Shown piece by piece: positions 53,844 to 63,089 of a stretch of DNA of 64,000 bases; position 1 is the first letter of the stretch, and the number at the start of each line of letters is the position of its first letter. The stretch lies in NCBI GenBank assembly GCA_025351405.1, contig JANXVZ010000010.1, forward strand, positions 1 through 64,000. The letters run 5' to 3'. The translations under genes and the position numbers were made by a program. Under the pieces are notes generated by a model. That model saw nothing but the letters and a program-made list of their open reading frames with translations, was not told the DNA's origin and made no database searches. Source of the stretch: Sphingomonadales bacterium (GTDB taxonomy: Bacteria; Pseudomonadota; Alphaproteobacteria; Sphingomonadales; Sphingomonadaceae).

Positions 53844-54542
53844 CTAGCGGTTCAATTTGCGGTAGATAACCGTGGAGGCCGCCGCGCTGCCCATGGCAGC
53901 CACCGTCGAGAACGCCGCCGTGGCCAGCGCCGCTGCAAACATCCCGGCCGATTTCAGCCCGGCCAGAGTCAACACCGAAGCCAGCGCCGCGCCAACGCCT
54001 GCCGCAATCAATCCGGCCCCGAAGATGAACAGCATCCCCAAAACAAAGAACAGCATGATCGCAAGTCCGTGTCCCTCGGTCAGTCGCCAACTGCGCTGCA
54101 GCAACGCCAGCGGACCGAGCCGTTCGACAACAGCCAGGGGAACGACAAGATAGAGCCGCGCCGCGATGTACAGCCCTGGAACCACGAACAACAGCAAGCC
54201 CAGCCCGGTCGGTAGTGCCGACAGCAGCAAGGCCCCCACATAGCCTGGCAGCGCGACCAGCGCGGCCCGCAACGCCGCACGCGGCGCCTTATCCGGCAAC
54301 GCCACCATATGCGCCACAGCCAACAAGGCGATGGCGCCGACAAGTCCCGGCAGCACCATCAACTGCAAAACCACGATCGGGGTGAATCCGGCAATGGTGC
54401 GCGGGGGCGCCGGCCCGAACACCACCAGCGCCATATCGACGAGCAAGGTGAACGGCGCCGCAATCGCGAACATGGCGGCAAAATCGGCCCGCAGGGCGGC
54501 AACCATGCCCTGCCAGATTTCCGCGAATTTCAGTGACGGCAC
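53844..54542 (-). CDS. Polytopic membrane protein of unknown function
   Basis: A 232-residue, very hydrophobic protein with about five or six membrane segments (MFAIAAPFTLLVDMALVVFG, GYVGALLLSALPTGLGLLLF, GLAIMLFFVLGMLFIFGAGL and others). The ARLYLVVPLAVVERLGPLAL and LQRSWRLTEGHG segment resembles the YciC/glycerophosphodiesterase membrane-domain class, in which such a loop recurs, but I cannot assign a function. It starts at GTG 54542, three bases after the glutaredoxin stop, so it is cotranscribed with grxD and bolA. Confidence 0.72.
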   Translation of the reverse strand: MPSLKFAEIWQGMVAALRADFAAMFAIAAPFTLLVDMALVVFGPAPPRTIAGFTPIVVLQLMVLPGLVGAIALLAVAHMVALPDKAPRAALRAALVALPGYVGALLLSALPTGLGLLLFVVPGLYIAARLYLVVPLAVVERLGPLALLQRSWRLTEGHGLAIMLFFVLGMLFIFGAGLIAAGVGAALASVLTLAGLKSAGMFAAALATAAFSTVAAMGSAAASTVIYRKLNR

Positions 54543-54545
54543 GCT

Positions 54546-54881
54546 TTATGCAGCGCTGCGGGCAACGCCTGCCGTTGCCATCAGGTCGCCCAGTTCCCCC
54601 GCCTGGAACATCTCCATCATGATATCGGAGCCCCCGACGAATTCGCCCTTTACATAAAGCTGCGGCACCGTCGGCCAATCCGAATATTCCTTTACCCCGG
54701 CCCTGATCTCGGGGTCCGCGAGGACGTCAACGCCCTCGAATTCGACTCCGAGGCGCTCAAGAATGGCGACGGCGGTGCTGGAAAAACCGCATTGCGGAAA
54801 AAGCGGCGTCCCCTTCATGAACAACACGACATCGTTGTCGTTGACGAGGGTTTCGATGCGGTGATGAACGACGTTGGTCAT
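54546..54881 (-). CDS. grxD: Monothiol glutaredoxin (Grx4/GrxD type)
   Basis: A 111-residue CGFS glutaredoxin. The family signature is complete: VVLFMKGTPLFPQCGFSSTA, then DWPTVPQLYVKGEFVGGSDI. The single active Cys in CGFS holds a bridging 2Fe-2S cluster with glutathione and works in iron-sulfur delivery, often as a heterodimer with BolA, which is encoded 11 bases upstream. ATG 54881 is used; a start five codons upstream is weaker. Confidence 0.95.
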   Translation of the reverse strand: MTNVVHHRIETLVNDNDVVLFMKGTPLFPQCGFSSTAVAILERLGVEFEGVDVLADPEIRAGVKEYSDWPTVPQLYVKGEFVGGSDIMMEMFQAGELGDLMATAGVARSAA

Positions 54882-54892
54882 GGCGAGGATCC

Positions 54893-55117
54893 TCAAGCCG
54901 GGGTTGTAACAAGTTGCAGGGCATGGAGCAGACCGCCCATGCGCCCGCCAAGGGCATTGTAAACCATCTGGTGCTGCTTGACGCGGCTCAACCCGGCGAA
55001 CTGGGGAGCAGCGACCCGGGCAGCGTAATGGTCGCCATCGCCGGCCAGATCGGTAATCTCAACCACCGCGCCGGGAAGCGCCGCAAGAATGGCCGATTCG
55101 ATATCTTGTGCTGCCAT
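54893..55117 (-). CDS. bolA: BolA-family protein
   Basis: A 74-residue BolA-like protein with the family core VVEITDLAGDGDHYAARVAA and the conserved RVKQHQMVYNALGGRM near the C-terminus, which includes the His used as a cluster ligand with monothiol glutaredoxins. Gene order bolA-grxD supports a BolA-Grx4 complex in iron-sulfur or iron regulation. ATG 55117 is chosen over an in-frame GTG two codons upstream. It lies eight bases after the DUF1476 gene. Confidence 0.93.
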   Translation of the reverse strand: MAAQDIESAILAALPGAVVEITDLAGDGDHYAARVAAPQFAGLSRVKQHQMVYNALGGRMGGLLHALQLVTTPA

Positions 55118-55125
55118 TGCCACGA

Positions 55126-55443
55126 CTACATCCGCTCCATGACCTGGCGGCGCGCTTCAGCGGCAAAGTTGGCGAATTCGCCGCGTACCTCGGTCTCGGT
55201 TATACCCGCTGCGGCCAGGTCGCCGATGACCTTGCCGATCACGTCCTCGTCGCCGGGTTCGACAAGATCGGCAATGACGACGCTGCCGGCATAGGCTTCC
55301 GCTGCTTCGCCACTGCGGCCCAGCTTTTGCGCAGCCCACAACCCGAACAGCTTGTTGCGCCGCGCCGCTACGTTGAACTGCAGTTCGGCATCATGGGCGA
55401 ACTGGTTCTCGAAGGCGGCTTCGCGGTTGTCGAAGGTGGTCAT
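55126..55443 (-). CDS. DUF1476 protein, F1-ATPase zeta-type inhibitor
   Basis: A 105-residue helical protein of the DUF1476 family: MTTFDNREAAFENQFAHDAE, LQFNVAARRNKLFGLWAAQK and the closing FANFAAEARRQVMERM. In Paracoccus a member of this family is the zeta subunit that inhibits the F1F0-ATPase; the N-terminal segment is the inhibitory part there. The same role here is likely by homology. It leads the DUF1476-bolA-grxD unit. The 299 bases before the divergent purC (55444-55742) hold no gene I can see apart from the purC ribosome-binding site at 55730-55737. Confidence 0.88.
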   Translation of the reverse strand: MTTFDNREAAFENQFAHDAELQFNVAARRNKLFGLWAAQKLGRSGEAAEAYAGSVVIADLVEPGDEDVIGKVIGDLAAAGITETEVRGEFANFAAEARRQVMERM

Positions 55444-55742
55444 GCTGCTCTCCGCAGGAAACTGATTGACTGCAGATAGAGGGCGGCAGCCGCGGGTTCA
55501 ATGCGCAAGCCCCATGACCCGGCCAGTTTCTTGGCTTCAGCCAAAATCGTTGCACTCCGGACGCCGGGAGGTGGAGGAACCGGAGGCCCGTAAGCGGGGC
55601 GGCGCGCGACCCGCATTGTAAGCAGGCAAACGGCGCGCTATGTGCAATGTTCCCGCCCCGGCTGCGTCGTCACAGGCGCTGGTCGGGGCTTTGAATTTCC
55701 ACAGGCCCGCTCGCCCAGGCGCGCCATCTGAGGAGGATAGCC

Positions 55743-56525
55743 ATGACCCGGCGCCGCCAGATTTACGAGGGCAAGGCCAAGATCCTCTATGAGGGGCCCG
55801 AACCCGGCACGATCATCCAGTACTTCAAGGATGATGCGACAGCATTCAATGCCCAGAAAAAGGGTACGATCAGCGGCAAGGGCGTGCTCAACAACCGCAT
55901 CTCCGAGCATCTGTTCACCCTGCTTGCCACCATCGGCATCCCGACGCACTTCATCCGCCGGCTGAACATGCGCGAGCAACTGGTGCGCCAGGTCGAGATC
56001 ATTCCGATCGAAGTCGTCGTCCGCAACGTCGTCGCCGGCAGCCTCGCCAAGCGATTCGGCATGGAGGAGGGCACCACCCTGCCCCGCACGATCCTCGAAT
56101 ATTATTACAAGGACGATGCACTCAACGATCCGCTGGTAACCGAGGAGCATATCGCCGCGTTCGGTTGGGCCAGCCAGGAAGAGATGCACGACATCGCCGA
56201 CATGGCGATTCGTATCAACGATTTCATGGCCGGGCTGTTTGCCGGCGTCGGCATCCGGCTGGTCGATTTCAAGCTGGAATTCGGCCGGCTGTTCGACGGC
56301 GATTTCGCCCGCGTGATCCTCGCCGACGAGATCAGCCCCGATGGTTGCCGCCTTTGGGACATGAAGACCAACGAAAAGCTCGACAAGGACCGCTTCCGGC
56401 GCGACCTCGGCGGCGAATCGGAAGCCTATCAGGAAGTTGCGCGGCGGCTCGGCCTGATGCCTGAGGGCGACGAAGCGTCGGCAGTCCTCGACCTCGACGA
56501 GCACCGGAAGGCGCGCGGCAAATGA
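55743..56525 (+). CDS. purC: Phosphoribosylaminoimidazole-succinocarboxamide synthase
   Basis: A 260-residue SAICAR synthetase that joins aspartate to CAIR with ATP in purine synthesis. Marks: [55 protein letters not shown], and [20 protein letters not shown] followed by [17 protein letters not shown] site lies a few bases upstream of ATG 55743. Its TGA overlaps the ATG of a small hypothetical gene, and purS follows, so it leads a purine operon. Confidence 0.97.
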   Translation: MTRRRQIYEGKAKILYEGPEPGTIIQYFKDDATAFNAQKKGTISGKGVLNNRISEHLFTLLATIGIPTHFIRRLNMREQLVRQVEIIPIEVVVRNVVAGSLAKRFGMEEGTTLPRTILEYYYKDDALNDPLVTEEHIAAFGWASQEEMHDIADMAIRINDFMAGLFAGVGIRLVDFKLEFGRLFDGDFARVILADEISPDGCRLWDMKTNEKLDKDRFRRDLGGESEAYQEVARRLGLMPEGDEASAVLDLDEHRKARGK

Positions 56526-56857
56526 AGCGGCTGGGGCTCGCGGCGATCCTGCTGATCGCCACCCCCGTCGGAGCACAGGTCGGCAGGAGCCTAAGCAAAA
56601 GTGTCGCCAAGGTGGATCTTGCCGCGATTGCCCCCGTGGTGCAGGCGGTGCTCAACGGCGAAGCGGTCGGCGGCTTCCGGCCCTGGACGGGCAGCGATGG
56701 CAGCACCGGCAATGTTCGGCTGATCAGCGGCGGCGCCAAGGCCGGCGCGCCCTGCGGCCACGTCCGGCTGACCGTGATACGCAACAGCGTGGAACATACC
56801 GGCTATAAATTCCGCTACTGCAGGGCCGCCGACGGCCAGTGGAAGACCGCCGGCTGA
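56522..56857 (+). CDS. Small secreted hypothetical protein in the purine operon
   Basis: A 111-residue protein with a signal peptide ([20 protein letters not shown]). The mature part has two Cys residues ([20 protein letters not shown] and [16 protein letters not shown]) that could form a disulfide. I do not recognise a family. It is inserted between purC and purS, overlapping purC by four bases. Its cotranscription with purine genes looks accidental since a periplasmic protein has no obvious place in the pathway. Confidence 0.65.
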   Translation: MKRLGLAAILLIATPVGAQVGRSLSKSVAKVDLAAIAPVVQAVLNGEAVGGFRPWTGSDGSTGNVRLISGGAKAGAPCGHVRLTVIRNSVEHTGYKFRYCRAADGQWKTAG

Positions 56858-56921
56858 GAACGCCGGCCGCTTTGGCCGCAACGGCTTGCCCGCAACGTCC
56901 GAGCCGACTAGAGGCTGCCCT

Positions 56922-57152
56922 ATGAAAGCCCGTGTCACCATCACCCTGAAGCCCGGCGTACTCGATCCACAGGGCCGCGCCATCCAGAATGCCCTTGGCG
57001 GTCTCGGCTTCGCCGGCGTCGATGGTGTGCGACAGGGCAAATATATCGAACTCGACCTCGCCGATGGCACAAGTGCGGACGCCATCGACGAGATGTGCCG
57101 CAAGCTTCTCGCCAATACCGTGATCGAGAATTACCGGATCGAAGTCCTGTGA
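56922..57152 (+). CDS. purS: Phosphoribosylformylglycinamidine synthase subunit PurS
   Basis: A 76-residue protein with the PurS fold: [40 protein letters not shown], and [20 protein letters not shown] ending [12 protein letters not shown]. In bacteria with divided FGAM synthase, PurS bridges PurQ and PurL and helps pass ammonia. Its TGA overlaps the purQ GTG by four bases. The matching purL begins at 63557. Confidence 0.96.
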   Translation: MKARVTITLKPGVLDPQGRAIQNALGGLGFAGVDGVRQGKYIELDLADGTSADAIDEMCRKLLANTVIENYRIEVL

Positions 57153-57814
57153 AAAGCGCCGTCATCGTCTTTCCGGGCTCAAACTGCGACCGGGACCTGG
57201 CGGTGGCCATCACGCAGATCACCGGCACGGCGCCGGCGATGGTGTGGCATCACGACAGCGAGCTGCCGGCGGGCCTCGACCTGATCGCGCTGCCCGGCGG
57301 CTTTTCCTATGGCGATTATTTGCGCTCCGGCGCGATGAGCGCGCGCTCGCCGGTGATGCGGGCGGTGATCGCCGCTGCCAACGAGGGCCGCGCCGTACTG
57401 GGCGTCTGCAACGGCTTCCAGGTGTTGACCGAGGCCGGGTTGTTGCCGGGCGCGCTGATGCGCAATGCGGGCCTCGATTTCGTCTGCCGCGACGTCACCC
57501 TGACCGTCGGCAACAACCAGACGATGTTTACCAGCCGCTATGACGCCGGTGAAACCATTCGTATCCCCGTGGCGCATCATGATGGCAATTACGTCGCCGA
57601 CGCCGAGACGCTTGACCGGCTCGAGGGCGAGGGTCGGGTGGTTTTTCGCTATGCCGAGGCGGTCAACGGTTCGGCGCGCGACATCGCCGGCATCGTCAAC
57701 GACACCGGCAACGTGCTGGGGCTGATGCCGCACCCCGAGCGCCTGATCGAAGCGGAACAGGGCGGCACGGATGGCCGCCGGCTGTTCGAAGCATTGGAAG
57801 CCGCACTGGGCTAG
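57149..57814 (+). CDS. purQ: Phosphoribosylformylglycinamidine synthase glutaminase subunit PurQ
   Basis: A 221-residue class I glutamine amidotransferase that releases ammonia for PurL. The nucleophile Cys is in [20 protein letters not shown] and the catalytic His is in [18 protein letters not shown]; the [19 protein letters not shown] loop is also typical. It starts at GTG 57149, overlapping purS. The usual partner purL is not next to it but about 5.7 kb downstream, after six unrelated genes. Confidence 0.96.
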   Translation: MKSAVIVFPGSNCDRDLAVAITQITGTAPAMVWHHDSELPAGLDLIALPGGFSYGDYLRSGAMSARSPVMRAVIAAANEGRAVLGVCNGFQVLTEAGLLPGALMRNAGLDFVCRDVTLTVGNNQTMFTSRYDAGETIRIPVAHHDGNYVADAETLDRLEGEGRVVFRYAEAVNGSARDIAGIVNDTGNVLGLMPHPERLIEAEQGGTDGRRLFEALEAALG

Positions 57815-57849
57815 GCCCAGGCGCCCGGTCGATCGGCCGCAGCGTTGGT

Positions 57850-58413
57850 TCAGCTCAACAGTTTCGCCAGGAAATCCGGGTGGATCGACCAGCCGGCAAA
57901 GCCCGCGAGTCCCATCAAGACACCGAATGCCCCGAACACCCATGCTGCGCCCAAAGCCCACCATGAATCAGCCAGCGCGGCGACCGCCGCCACCGATATT
58001 GCGATGCCGACCAGAGCATCGGCGGCGTCGAACTGGTCGTCGTGATAGTTCATGGTGTCGTATGCCGCCTCGAATCCGCGCGCCTTCGATTGCAGTTGCG
58101 GCAGCTCGCGGGTGTATTTGGCAACATCGGCCGCCAATCGCGCCGTCTGCGCCGCAACGGCTGCCTTGTCGTGTGCCAGCTCGCCCAGTACCGCCAACTG
58201 GTCGCCGGCGCCCTGGGTGATATGCAGCTTGGTCTTGGTTGCCTGGTACTCGCCCCAGGTATCGACGGCATCGGCCTTGGCCTGCTGCATCGCCTGGACG
58301 ATATTGTCGTCCTTGATATGGCAAAGCCCGAGGAAGACCGACAGAACGACGACGCTGATCGCCACGGTGCGGTTCAGCCGCTTGTCGTTCCCTTCCGCGG
58401 GCAAATCGTCCAT
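57850..58413 (-). CDS. DUF4337 membrane protein
   Basis: A 187-residue protein with one N-terminal membrane helix (NRTVAISVVVLSVFLGLCHI), a soluble helical middle (AKADAVDTWGEYQATKTKLH and coils to about residue 115), and two C-terminal hydrophobic segments (ADALVGIAISVAAVAALADS, LGAAWVFGAFGVLMGLAGFA). This fits DUF4337, a family of unknown function. It starts three bases after the queuosine-precursor transporter, so the two form an operon. Confidence 0.8.
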   Translation of the reverse strand: MDDLPAEGNDKRLNRTVAISVVVLSVFLGLCHIKDDNIVQAMQQAKADAVDTWGEYQATKTKLHITQGAGDQLAVLGELAHDKAAVAAQTARLAADVAKYTRELPQLQSKARGFEAAYDTMNYHDDQFDAADALVGIAISVAAVAALADSWWALGAAWVFGAFGVLMGLAGFAGWSIHPDFLAKLLS

Positions 58414-58416
58414 TTA

Positions 58417-59169
58417 TCAAACCTCTGTCTTGAACAAGCCGAAATCCGTTCGGGTATCGAACACATCGATACCCTCTGCCGCCTTGAAGAACGCCACGAT
58501 GCGATAGGTAACCGGGGTCAGGATCACTTCCCAAAGCACCTTGAGCAGGTAGTTGGTAAACAGCACATGAATGACAAGGCTGGTTTTCCAGACGCCGAGG
58601 AATGCCAGCGGGTAGAAGATCAGGCTGTCGACCCCCTGTCCGACAATCGTCGAGCCGATCGTCCGCGTCCACAGCATCCGCCCGCCGGTCCACACCTTCA
58701 TCCGCGCCAGCACGAAGGCGTTGGCCATTTCGCCCGCCCAGAAGGCCGCGATCGAAGCGAAAAAGATGCGCGGCACCTGGCCAAACACCTCGGCGAGCGC
58801 CGCTTGACCGCTCCAATCGGGCGACGGCGGCAACGAGACGACGACGAAGGCCATGGCCGCTGCAAAGACCGAGGCGGCAAACCCCGCCCAGACGACGCGG
58901 CGCGCACGTGCAAAGCCGTACACCTCGGTGAGCACGTCGCCGAGCACATAGCCCAGCGGAAAGAACAGGATGCCGGCGCCAAAAGTCACGGTGCCGAATA
59001 TCGGCAAGGTCAGTTGCGCCGGCTTTCCCGCTCCGATGAGGTTCGAGCAGATCAGGATGACCGCGAAGGCCGCCATGGCAAAATCATAATAGCGGAGTTG
59101 GCGCCCGGCGAGTGCGTCAGCCTCGATGGCAACGATGCCAGCTGGCTCCTTGGTGGCGGTGATATCCAT
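58417..59169 (-). CDS. yhhQ: Queuosine precursor transporter, YhhQ/VUT family
   Basis: A 250-residue membrane protein with about six helices (FAMAAFAVILICSNLIGAGK, FFPLGYVLGDVLTEVYGFAR, and FWAGEMANAFVLARMKVWTG). The FPLGYVLGDVLTEVYG motif defines the VUT (vitamin uptake/queuosine precursor transporter) family. It should import preQ0 or preQ1. The user of preQ1, Tgt, is encoded at 29443-30588. No queC, queD, queE or queF gene is seen in the window, so the cell may rely partly on salvage. Confidence 0.9.
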   Translation of the reverse strand: MDITATKEPAGIVAIEADALAGRQLRYYDFAMAAFAVILICSNLIGAGKPAQLTLPIFGTVTFGAGILFFPLGYVLGDVLTEVYGFARARRVVWAGFAASVFAAAMAFVVVSLPPSPDWSGQAALAEVFGQVPRIFFASIAAFWAGEMANAFVLARMKVWTGGRMLWTRTIGSTIVGQGVDSLIFYPLAFLGVWKTSLVIHVLFTNYLLKVLWEVILTPVTYRIVAFFKAAEGIDVFDTRTDFGLFKTEV

Positions 59170-59250
59170 GGTTGGCAGGTCCCCTTGCTACCCGGATTGT
59201 AGCGGGTGGCGACAGGGACGAAAGGGGGAAGGTGTCGCGGCGGCGCCGGC

Positions 59251-60264
59251 TCACCCCAGCCGGTCGATGAACGCGATCAGCGCGGCCTCGTCGTCCGCCT
59301 TGCTGAACTTGCCCGCCAGCAGCCCGTCCCGCCAACCGGCAAACACGCCGGGATGGATGTACGCCGACCGGCATACGGCTGGCGTATTGCGAAGCAAACC
59401 GGCCGTGTCGCGCACGCACCCCGCGATCAGCCGCCGCGCCTCGGTATCGCTGAGCGGTGGGTCGATATCGGCGAGCGCCCGCGCCGCCGCCAGCGTCGCA
59501 GCCCAGGTGCGGAAATCCTTGGCGGTAATGTCGGCACCACTGATCTCGCGGAGATAGGCGTTCACATCGGCGGAACCGATGTCGTGGCGGGCGCCATCCG
59601 CATCGACGAACTGGAAAAGCCTTTGCCCCGGCAGTTCGTTCAACCGACGAATGATCGGCAATACGCGGCGATCACTGATGCGAGCCCGGTGATGAACGCC
59701 GCTCTTGCCCTTGAAGTCGAGCGCGAGCGCGGCGCCATCGGCCTTTACATGTCGCGACCGCAGGGTGGTCAGGCCAAAGCTCTTGTTCGTGCGTGCGTAT
59801 TCGTCGTTGCCGACGCGGATCAGCGTCGCCTCCAGAAGCCGCACGACCGTGGCCAGGACCCGCTCCCGGCTGAGGTCCCGGCGGCGAAGGTCGCGATCGA
59901 CGGCAGCGTGGATCGTCGGCAACGCCCGCCCGAACGCCGCCATCTGGCTGAATTTGGCGGAATCGCGCGTCTCCCGCCAGCGCGCGTGATAGCGATATTG
60001 CTTGCGGCCCCGCATGTCCCGGCCAGTGGCCTGGATATGGCCATTTGGGTCGGGACAGATCCACACATCGCGCCACGCCGGCGGAATCGCCAGGGCCGCG
60101 ATGCGCTTGCGCGTTGCAGCGTCACGCACCGTGCGGCCGGACGCGGTCCGGTAGTGGAACCCTTCCGCAACAGGTGTGCGGGTGATGCCGGTATCGTCGT
60201 CGTTGACATAGCGCAGCCCAGCGCGGCGCGCGGCTTTCCTGTTGGTGGTTACCGCTGTTGCCAT
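59251..60264 (-). CDS. Type IB DNA topoisomerase
   Basis: A 337-residue poxvirus-like bacterial topoisomerase IB. The catalytic Tyr is in VCRSAYIHPGVF near residue 310; upstream catalytic residues lie in KSFGLTTLRSRHVKADG and the FKGKSGVHHRARISDRR segment. It nicks one DNA strand through a 3'-phosphotyrosyl bond to relax supercoils. ATG 60264 is preferred, since the family sequence begins after it; an open frame extends to 60345. It is divergent from a Y-family polymerase gene over 97 bases. Confidence 0.92.
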   Translation of the reverse strand: MATAVTTNRKAARRAGLRYVNDDDTGITRTPVAEGFHYRTASGRTVRDAATRKRIAALAIPPAWRDVWICPDPNGHIQATGRDMRGRKQYRYHARWRETRDSAKFSQMAAFGRALPTIHAAVDRDLRRRDLSRERVLATVVRLLEATLIRVGNDEYARTNKSFGLTTLRSRHVKADGAALALDFKGKSGVHHRARISDRRVLPIIRRLNELPGQRLFQFVDADGARHDIGSADVNAYLREISGADITAKDFRTWAATLAAARALADIDPPLSDTEARRLIAGCVRDTAGLLRNTPAVCRSAYIHPGVFAGWRDGLLAGKFSKADDEAALIAFIDRLG

Positions 60265-60361
60265 CTCGCACCCTCGTGCCGGTATGTCGCCGGCCTGAAA
60301 CCGCCACGGTTGGGGCCGGTTCCGTGTTCTTGTTACGTTCCACATATGCTAGTCTTGCTTG

Positions 60362-61645
60362 ATGGCTGATTCGCCGCCCCTTCGATGGTTGTATCTCGAT
60401 CTCAACAGCTATTTTGCCAGCGTCGAGCAACAGCTCAATCCCGCCCTGCGTGGCCGTGCGATCGTCGTGGCGCCGGTCGACAGCGATTCGACCAGCGCCA
60501 TCGCCGCCAGCTATGAAGCCAAGGCCTATGGCATCCGCACCGGCACCCGGATCCGCGACGCCAAGGCGATGTGCCGAGACCTCATCATCGTGCCAGGGCA
60601 ACACCGGCAATATGTCCGCTTCCACCACGAAATTGTCGCAGAGGTGGAACGGCATGTGCCGGTGAGCGCAGTGTGCTCGATCGACGAAGTAGCGTGCCGG
60701 CTGATGGACAACGAAAATGGCATCGCCGAGGTACGGGCGCTGGCGACACGTATCAAGGCGGGCATTCGCGCCAATGTCGGGGTGGCGCTAACATCGTCGA
60801 TCGGCGTCGCGCCCAACCGCCTGTTGGCGAAAATGGCGGCCGACATGCAGAAGCCCGACGGATTGACGATTCTCGACGCCGCGAGCGTGCGGTCGCGTCT
60901 GGAGGCGTTGCAGTTATCGGATATTCCCGGCGTCGGCCGCAACATGGAGCGGCGCCTGGCGGCCAAGGGCATCGTCGAGATGCGCCGCCTGTTGGCGATG
61001 GGGCCGGATGAAGCCCGCCGCGCCTGGGGCAGTATCTGGGGCGAACGCTTGCACTGGCTTTTGCAGGGTGTCGATCTTGCCGAAATCGCAACCGAGCGTC
61101 GCAGCATCGGACACAGCCACGTCCTCGGGCCAGAAAAGCGGGCGCCTGATCGGGCACGGCTGGTGGCGCGGCGGTTGTTGATGAAGGCCGCCACGCGCCT
61201 GCGCCGGGCAGACTGCCGGGCCGGGCTGCTCGGGCTGTCGGTGAAGGCCGAACCGGAAAACATGGGCAACGCCAAGCCGAAGTGGCATCGAACCATGCGA
61301 TTGCCGCAGGTGATGGACAGTGTCACGCTGCTCGCGGCGCTGGACGGGCTATGGACGCGGATGCTGTCCGAGTTTGCGCACCGCCGGTTCCTGCAGGTCG
61401 GCGTCACCCTGGCGGAATTGCAGGCGGCCGACGCCGTGCAACTCCACCTGTTCGATGGCGGTGTCGCGCTGGGCCCGCGTGAGGATGCACGGCGGCTGGC
61501 GTTGTCGAACGCCATCGATCGCATGAACACCCGCTTTGGCCGCGATGCCGTGACCTTTGGACACGATGTGGCCGGGGCGACGAAATCGTCGGGACCACGG
61601 ATCGCCTTCACCCGGATTCCGGACTTGGCAGAATTTCACGAGTGA
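60362..61645 (+). CDS. Y-family DNA polymerase, divergent DinB-like
   Basis: A 427-residue translesion polymerase. Catalytic acids are seen in WLYLDLNSYFASVEQQLNPA (in place of the common DMDAFYASVE) and in VCSIDEVACRLM. The fingers segment AIAASYEAKAYGIRTGTRIR and the little-finger/thumb region with SDIPGVGRNMERRLAAKGIV follow. Hence polymerase activity is likely, but the motifs differ from standard Pol IV or UmuC. The C-terminus lacks a clear clamp-binding QLSLF-type motif; VQLHLFDGG at about residue 360 could serve. It is divergent from topoisomerase IB. Confidence 0.88.
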   Translation: MADSPPLRWLYLDLNSYFASVEQQLNPALRGRAIVVAPVDSDSTSAIAASYEAKAYGIRTGTRIRDAKAMCRDLIIVPGQHRQYVRFHHEIVAEVERHVPVSAVCSIDEVACRLMDNENGIAEVRALATRIKAGIRANVGVALTSSIGVAPNRLLAKMAADMQKPDGLTILDAASVRSRLEALQLSDIPGVGRNMERRLAAKGIVEMRRLLAMGPDEARRAWGSIWGERLHWLLQGVDLAEIATERRSIGHSHVLGPEKRAPDRARLVARRLLMKAATRLRRADCRAGLLGLSVKAEPENMGNAKPKWHRTMRLPQVMDSVTLLAALDGLWTRMLSEFAHRRFLQVGVTLAELQAADAVQLHLFDGGVALGPREDARRLALSNAIDRMNTRFGRDAVTFGHDVAGATKSSGPRIAFTRIPDLAEFHE

Positions 61646-61667
61646 CATTGCGCGGGGGTCCGCGTTT

Positions 61668-62996
61668 TCAGTGCAGCTTCAGCTTGGGCCGCACCACCTG
61701 GTTGACATGGCCGACGAGCAGCAATGACAGCCCCTTGACCCATCCGTGGATCGCCAGCAAGTGCATCCGGTACAGCGATGTATAGACGAGCCGCGCCAAC
61801 CGCCCCTCGATCGCCATGCGGCCCCCGACCAAATTGCCCATCAGGCTGCCGACCGTCGTGTATTTCGCCAGGCTGACCAGTGAGCCATTGTCCTTGTAGA
61901 CGAACGCTTTCAATGGCTTGCCTTCAACCAGCGCACGCAGGTTGCGAAACGCGGTCGTCGCCATCTGATGCGCCGCCTGGGCCCGCGGTGGAATCGGTTT
62001 CTGGCCTTCGCCCGGAACGAAGCTGGCGCAATCGCCTATGGCCAAGATTGCCGGATCGCGGGTGGTTTGCAGCGTCGGCAGCACGACGAGCTGGTTGCCG
62101 CGGGTCGTTTCGAGCCCGGCAATATCCTTCAGGAAATCGGCGCCCTTCACGCCGGCCGCCCATACCTTGAGGTCGCAGGGGATCGTTTCGCCGTCCTTGG
62201 TGAGAATGGCCTCTGCGGTGGCGGAAACAACCTGGGTGCCGGTCAGCACGCGGACGCCAAGGGCCTCCAGCTCGGCCGTGGCCGCTGCCGCCAGCTTGTC
62301 CGGAAGCGCGGGCAAGATGCGCGGGCCGGCTTCGATGAGCGTTACCTGCAAGCGCTTTTCGTCGAAGACTTCCAGCCCGTAGAAGCCCAGCGCCGATGCC
62401 GCCGAATAGAGTTCTGCGGAAAGCTCGACCCCGGTTGCGCCCCCACCGACGATCGCCACACGCGCATAGGCGTCTGCCGAAGGGTCGGCGGTCATGGCAC
62501 GCGACACCCGCAGGCACTGGTTGAGCAGCCGCCGCCGAAAACGATCGGCATCGGCCCGGGTATCGAGCGACAGGCAATGCTCGCGCACCCCGGGCGTGCC
62601 GAAGTCGTTCGATACCGAACCGACCGCCAGCACCAGATAGTCATAGCGAATGCGATGGCGACCGATGACTTCGGTGCCATCCTCATCGCGAATCGGGGCA
62701 ACGATGATCTCCTTGGCGTCGCGATCGATGCCTTCGAGCGCGCCGTCGAAATATCGATAACCCCAGCGGTAGGCATGGCCGCGGTAGCCGACCTCATCGA
62801 GATTGGCATCCAGTGACCCTGCCGCAACTTCGTGCAGCAATGGCTTCCAGATGTGGGTCGAATTGCGATCGACGAGGATGATGTCGAACTCGCGCCGTCC
62901 GAAATGCGCGCCAAGCTTGGCGACAAGCTCCAGCCCGCCGGCGCCACCCCCGACCACGACAATCTGCGTCTTCTTGCCGTCTGCCCGCCGCACCAT
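61668..62996 (-). CDS. NAD(P)/FAD-dependent oxidoreductase, type II NADH dehydrogenase-like
   Basis: A 442-residue two-dinucleotide-binding flavoprotein. The FAD site is QIVVVGGGAGGLELVAKLGA and the NADH site is VAIVGGGATGVELSAELYSA; ILAIGDCASFVPGEGQKPIP is the third conserved region. A C-terminal amphipathic stretch (SLYRMHLLAIHGWVKGLSLL) could bind the membrane, as in NDH-2, which passes electrons from NADH to quinone without pumping. No cotranscribed genes are clear; the polymerase gene converges with 22 bases between. Confidence 0.92.
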   Translation of the reverse strand: MVRRADGKKTQIVVVGGGAGGLELVAKLGAHFGRREFDIILVDRNSTHIWKPLLHEVAAGSLDANLDEVGYRGHAYRWGYRYFDGALEGIDRDAKEIIVAPIRDEDGTEVIGRHRIRYDYLVLAVGSVSNDFGTPGVREHCLSLDTRADADRFRRRLLNQCLRVSRAMTADPSADAYARVAIVGGGATGVELSAELYSAASALGFYGLEVFDEKRLQVTLIEAGPRILPALPDKLAAAATAELEALGVRVLTGTQVVSATAEAILTKDGETIPCDLKVWAAGVKGADFLKDIAGLETTRGNQLVVLPTLQTTRDPAILAIGDCASFVPGEGQKPIPPRAQAAHQMATTAFRNLRALVEGKPLKAFVYKDNGSLVSLAKYTTVGSLMGNLVGGRMAIEGRLARLVYTSLYRMHLLAIHGWVKGLSLLLVGHVNQVVRPKLKLH

Positions 62997-63089
62997 TCAG
63001 AGTCCCCGCCAGTTATGGCGCAACCTTAGCGATGACGCAGCGATTGCCCAAGCGGCGAGACGACCCAACCCCGGGGGGGAGCGGCACGC

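Noticed and set aside
55444-55742. Possible RNA gene or riboswitch upstream of purC
   Set aside because: I checked this 299-base gap for tRNA-like arms and for a terminator-type hairpin with a T-run and found neither convincingly; only the purC ribosome-binding site is clear.
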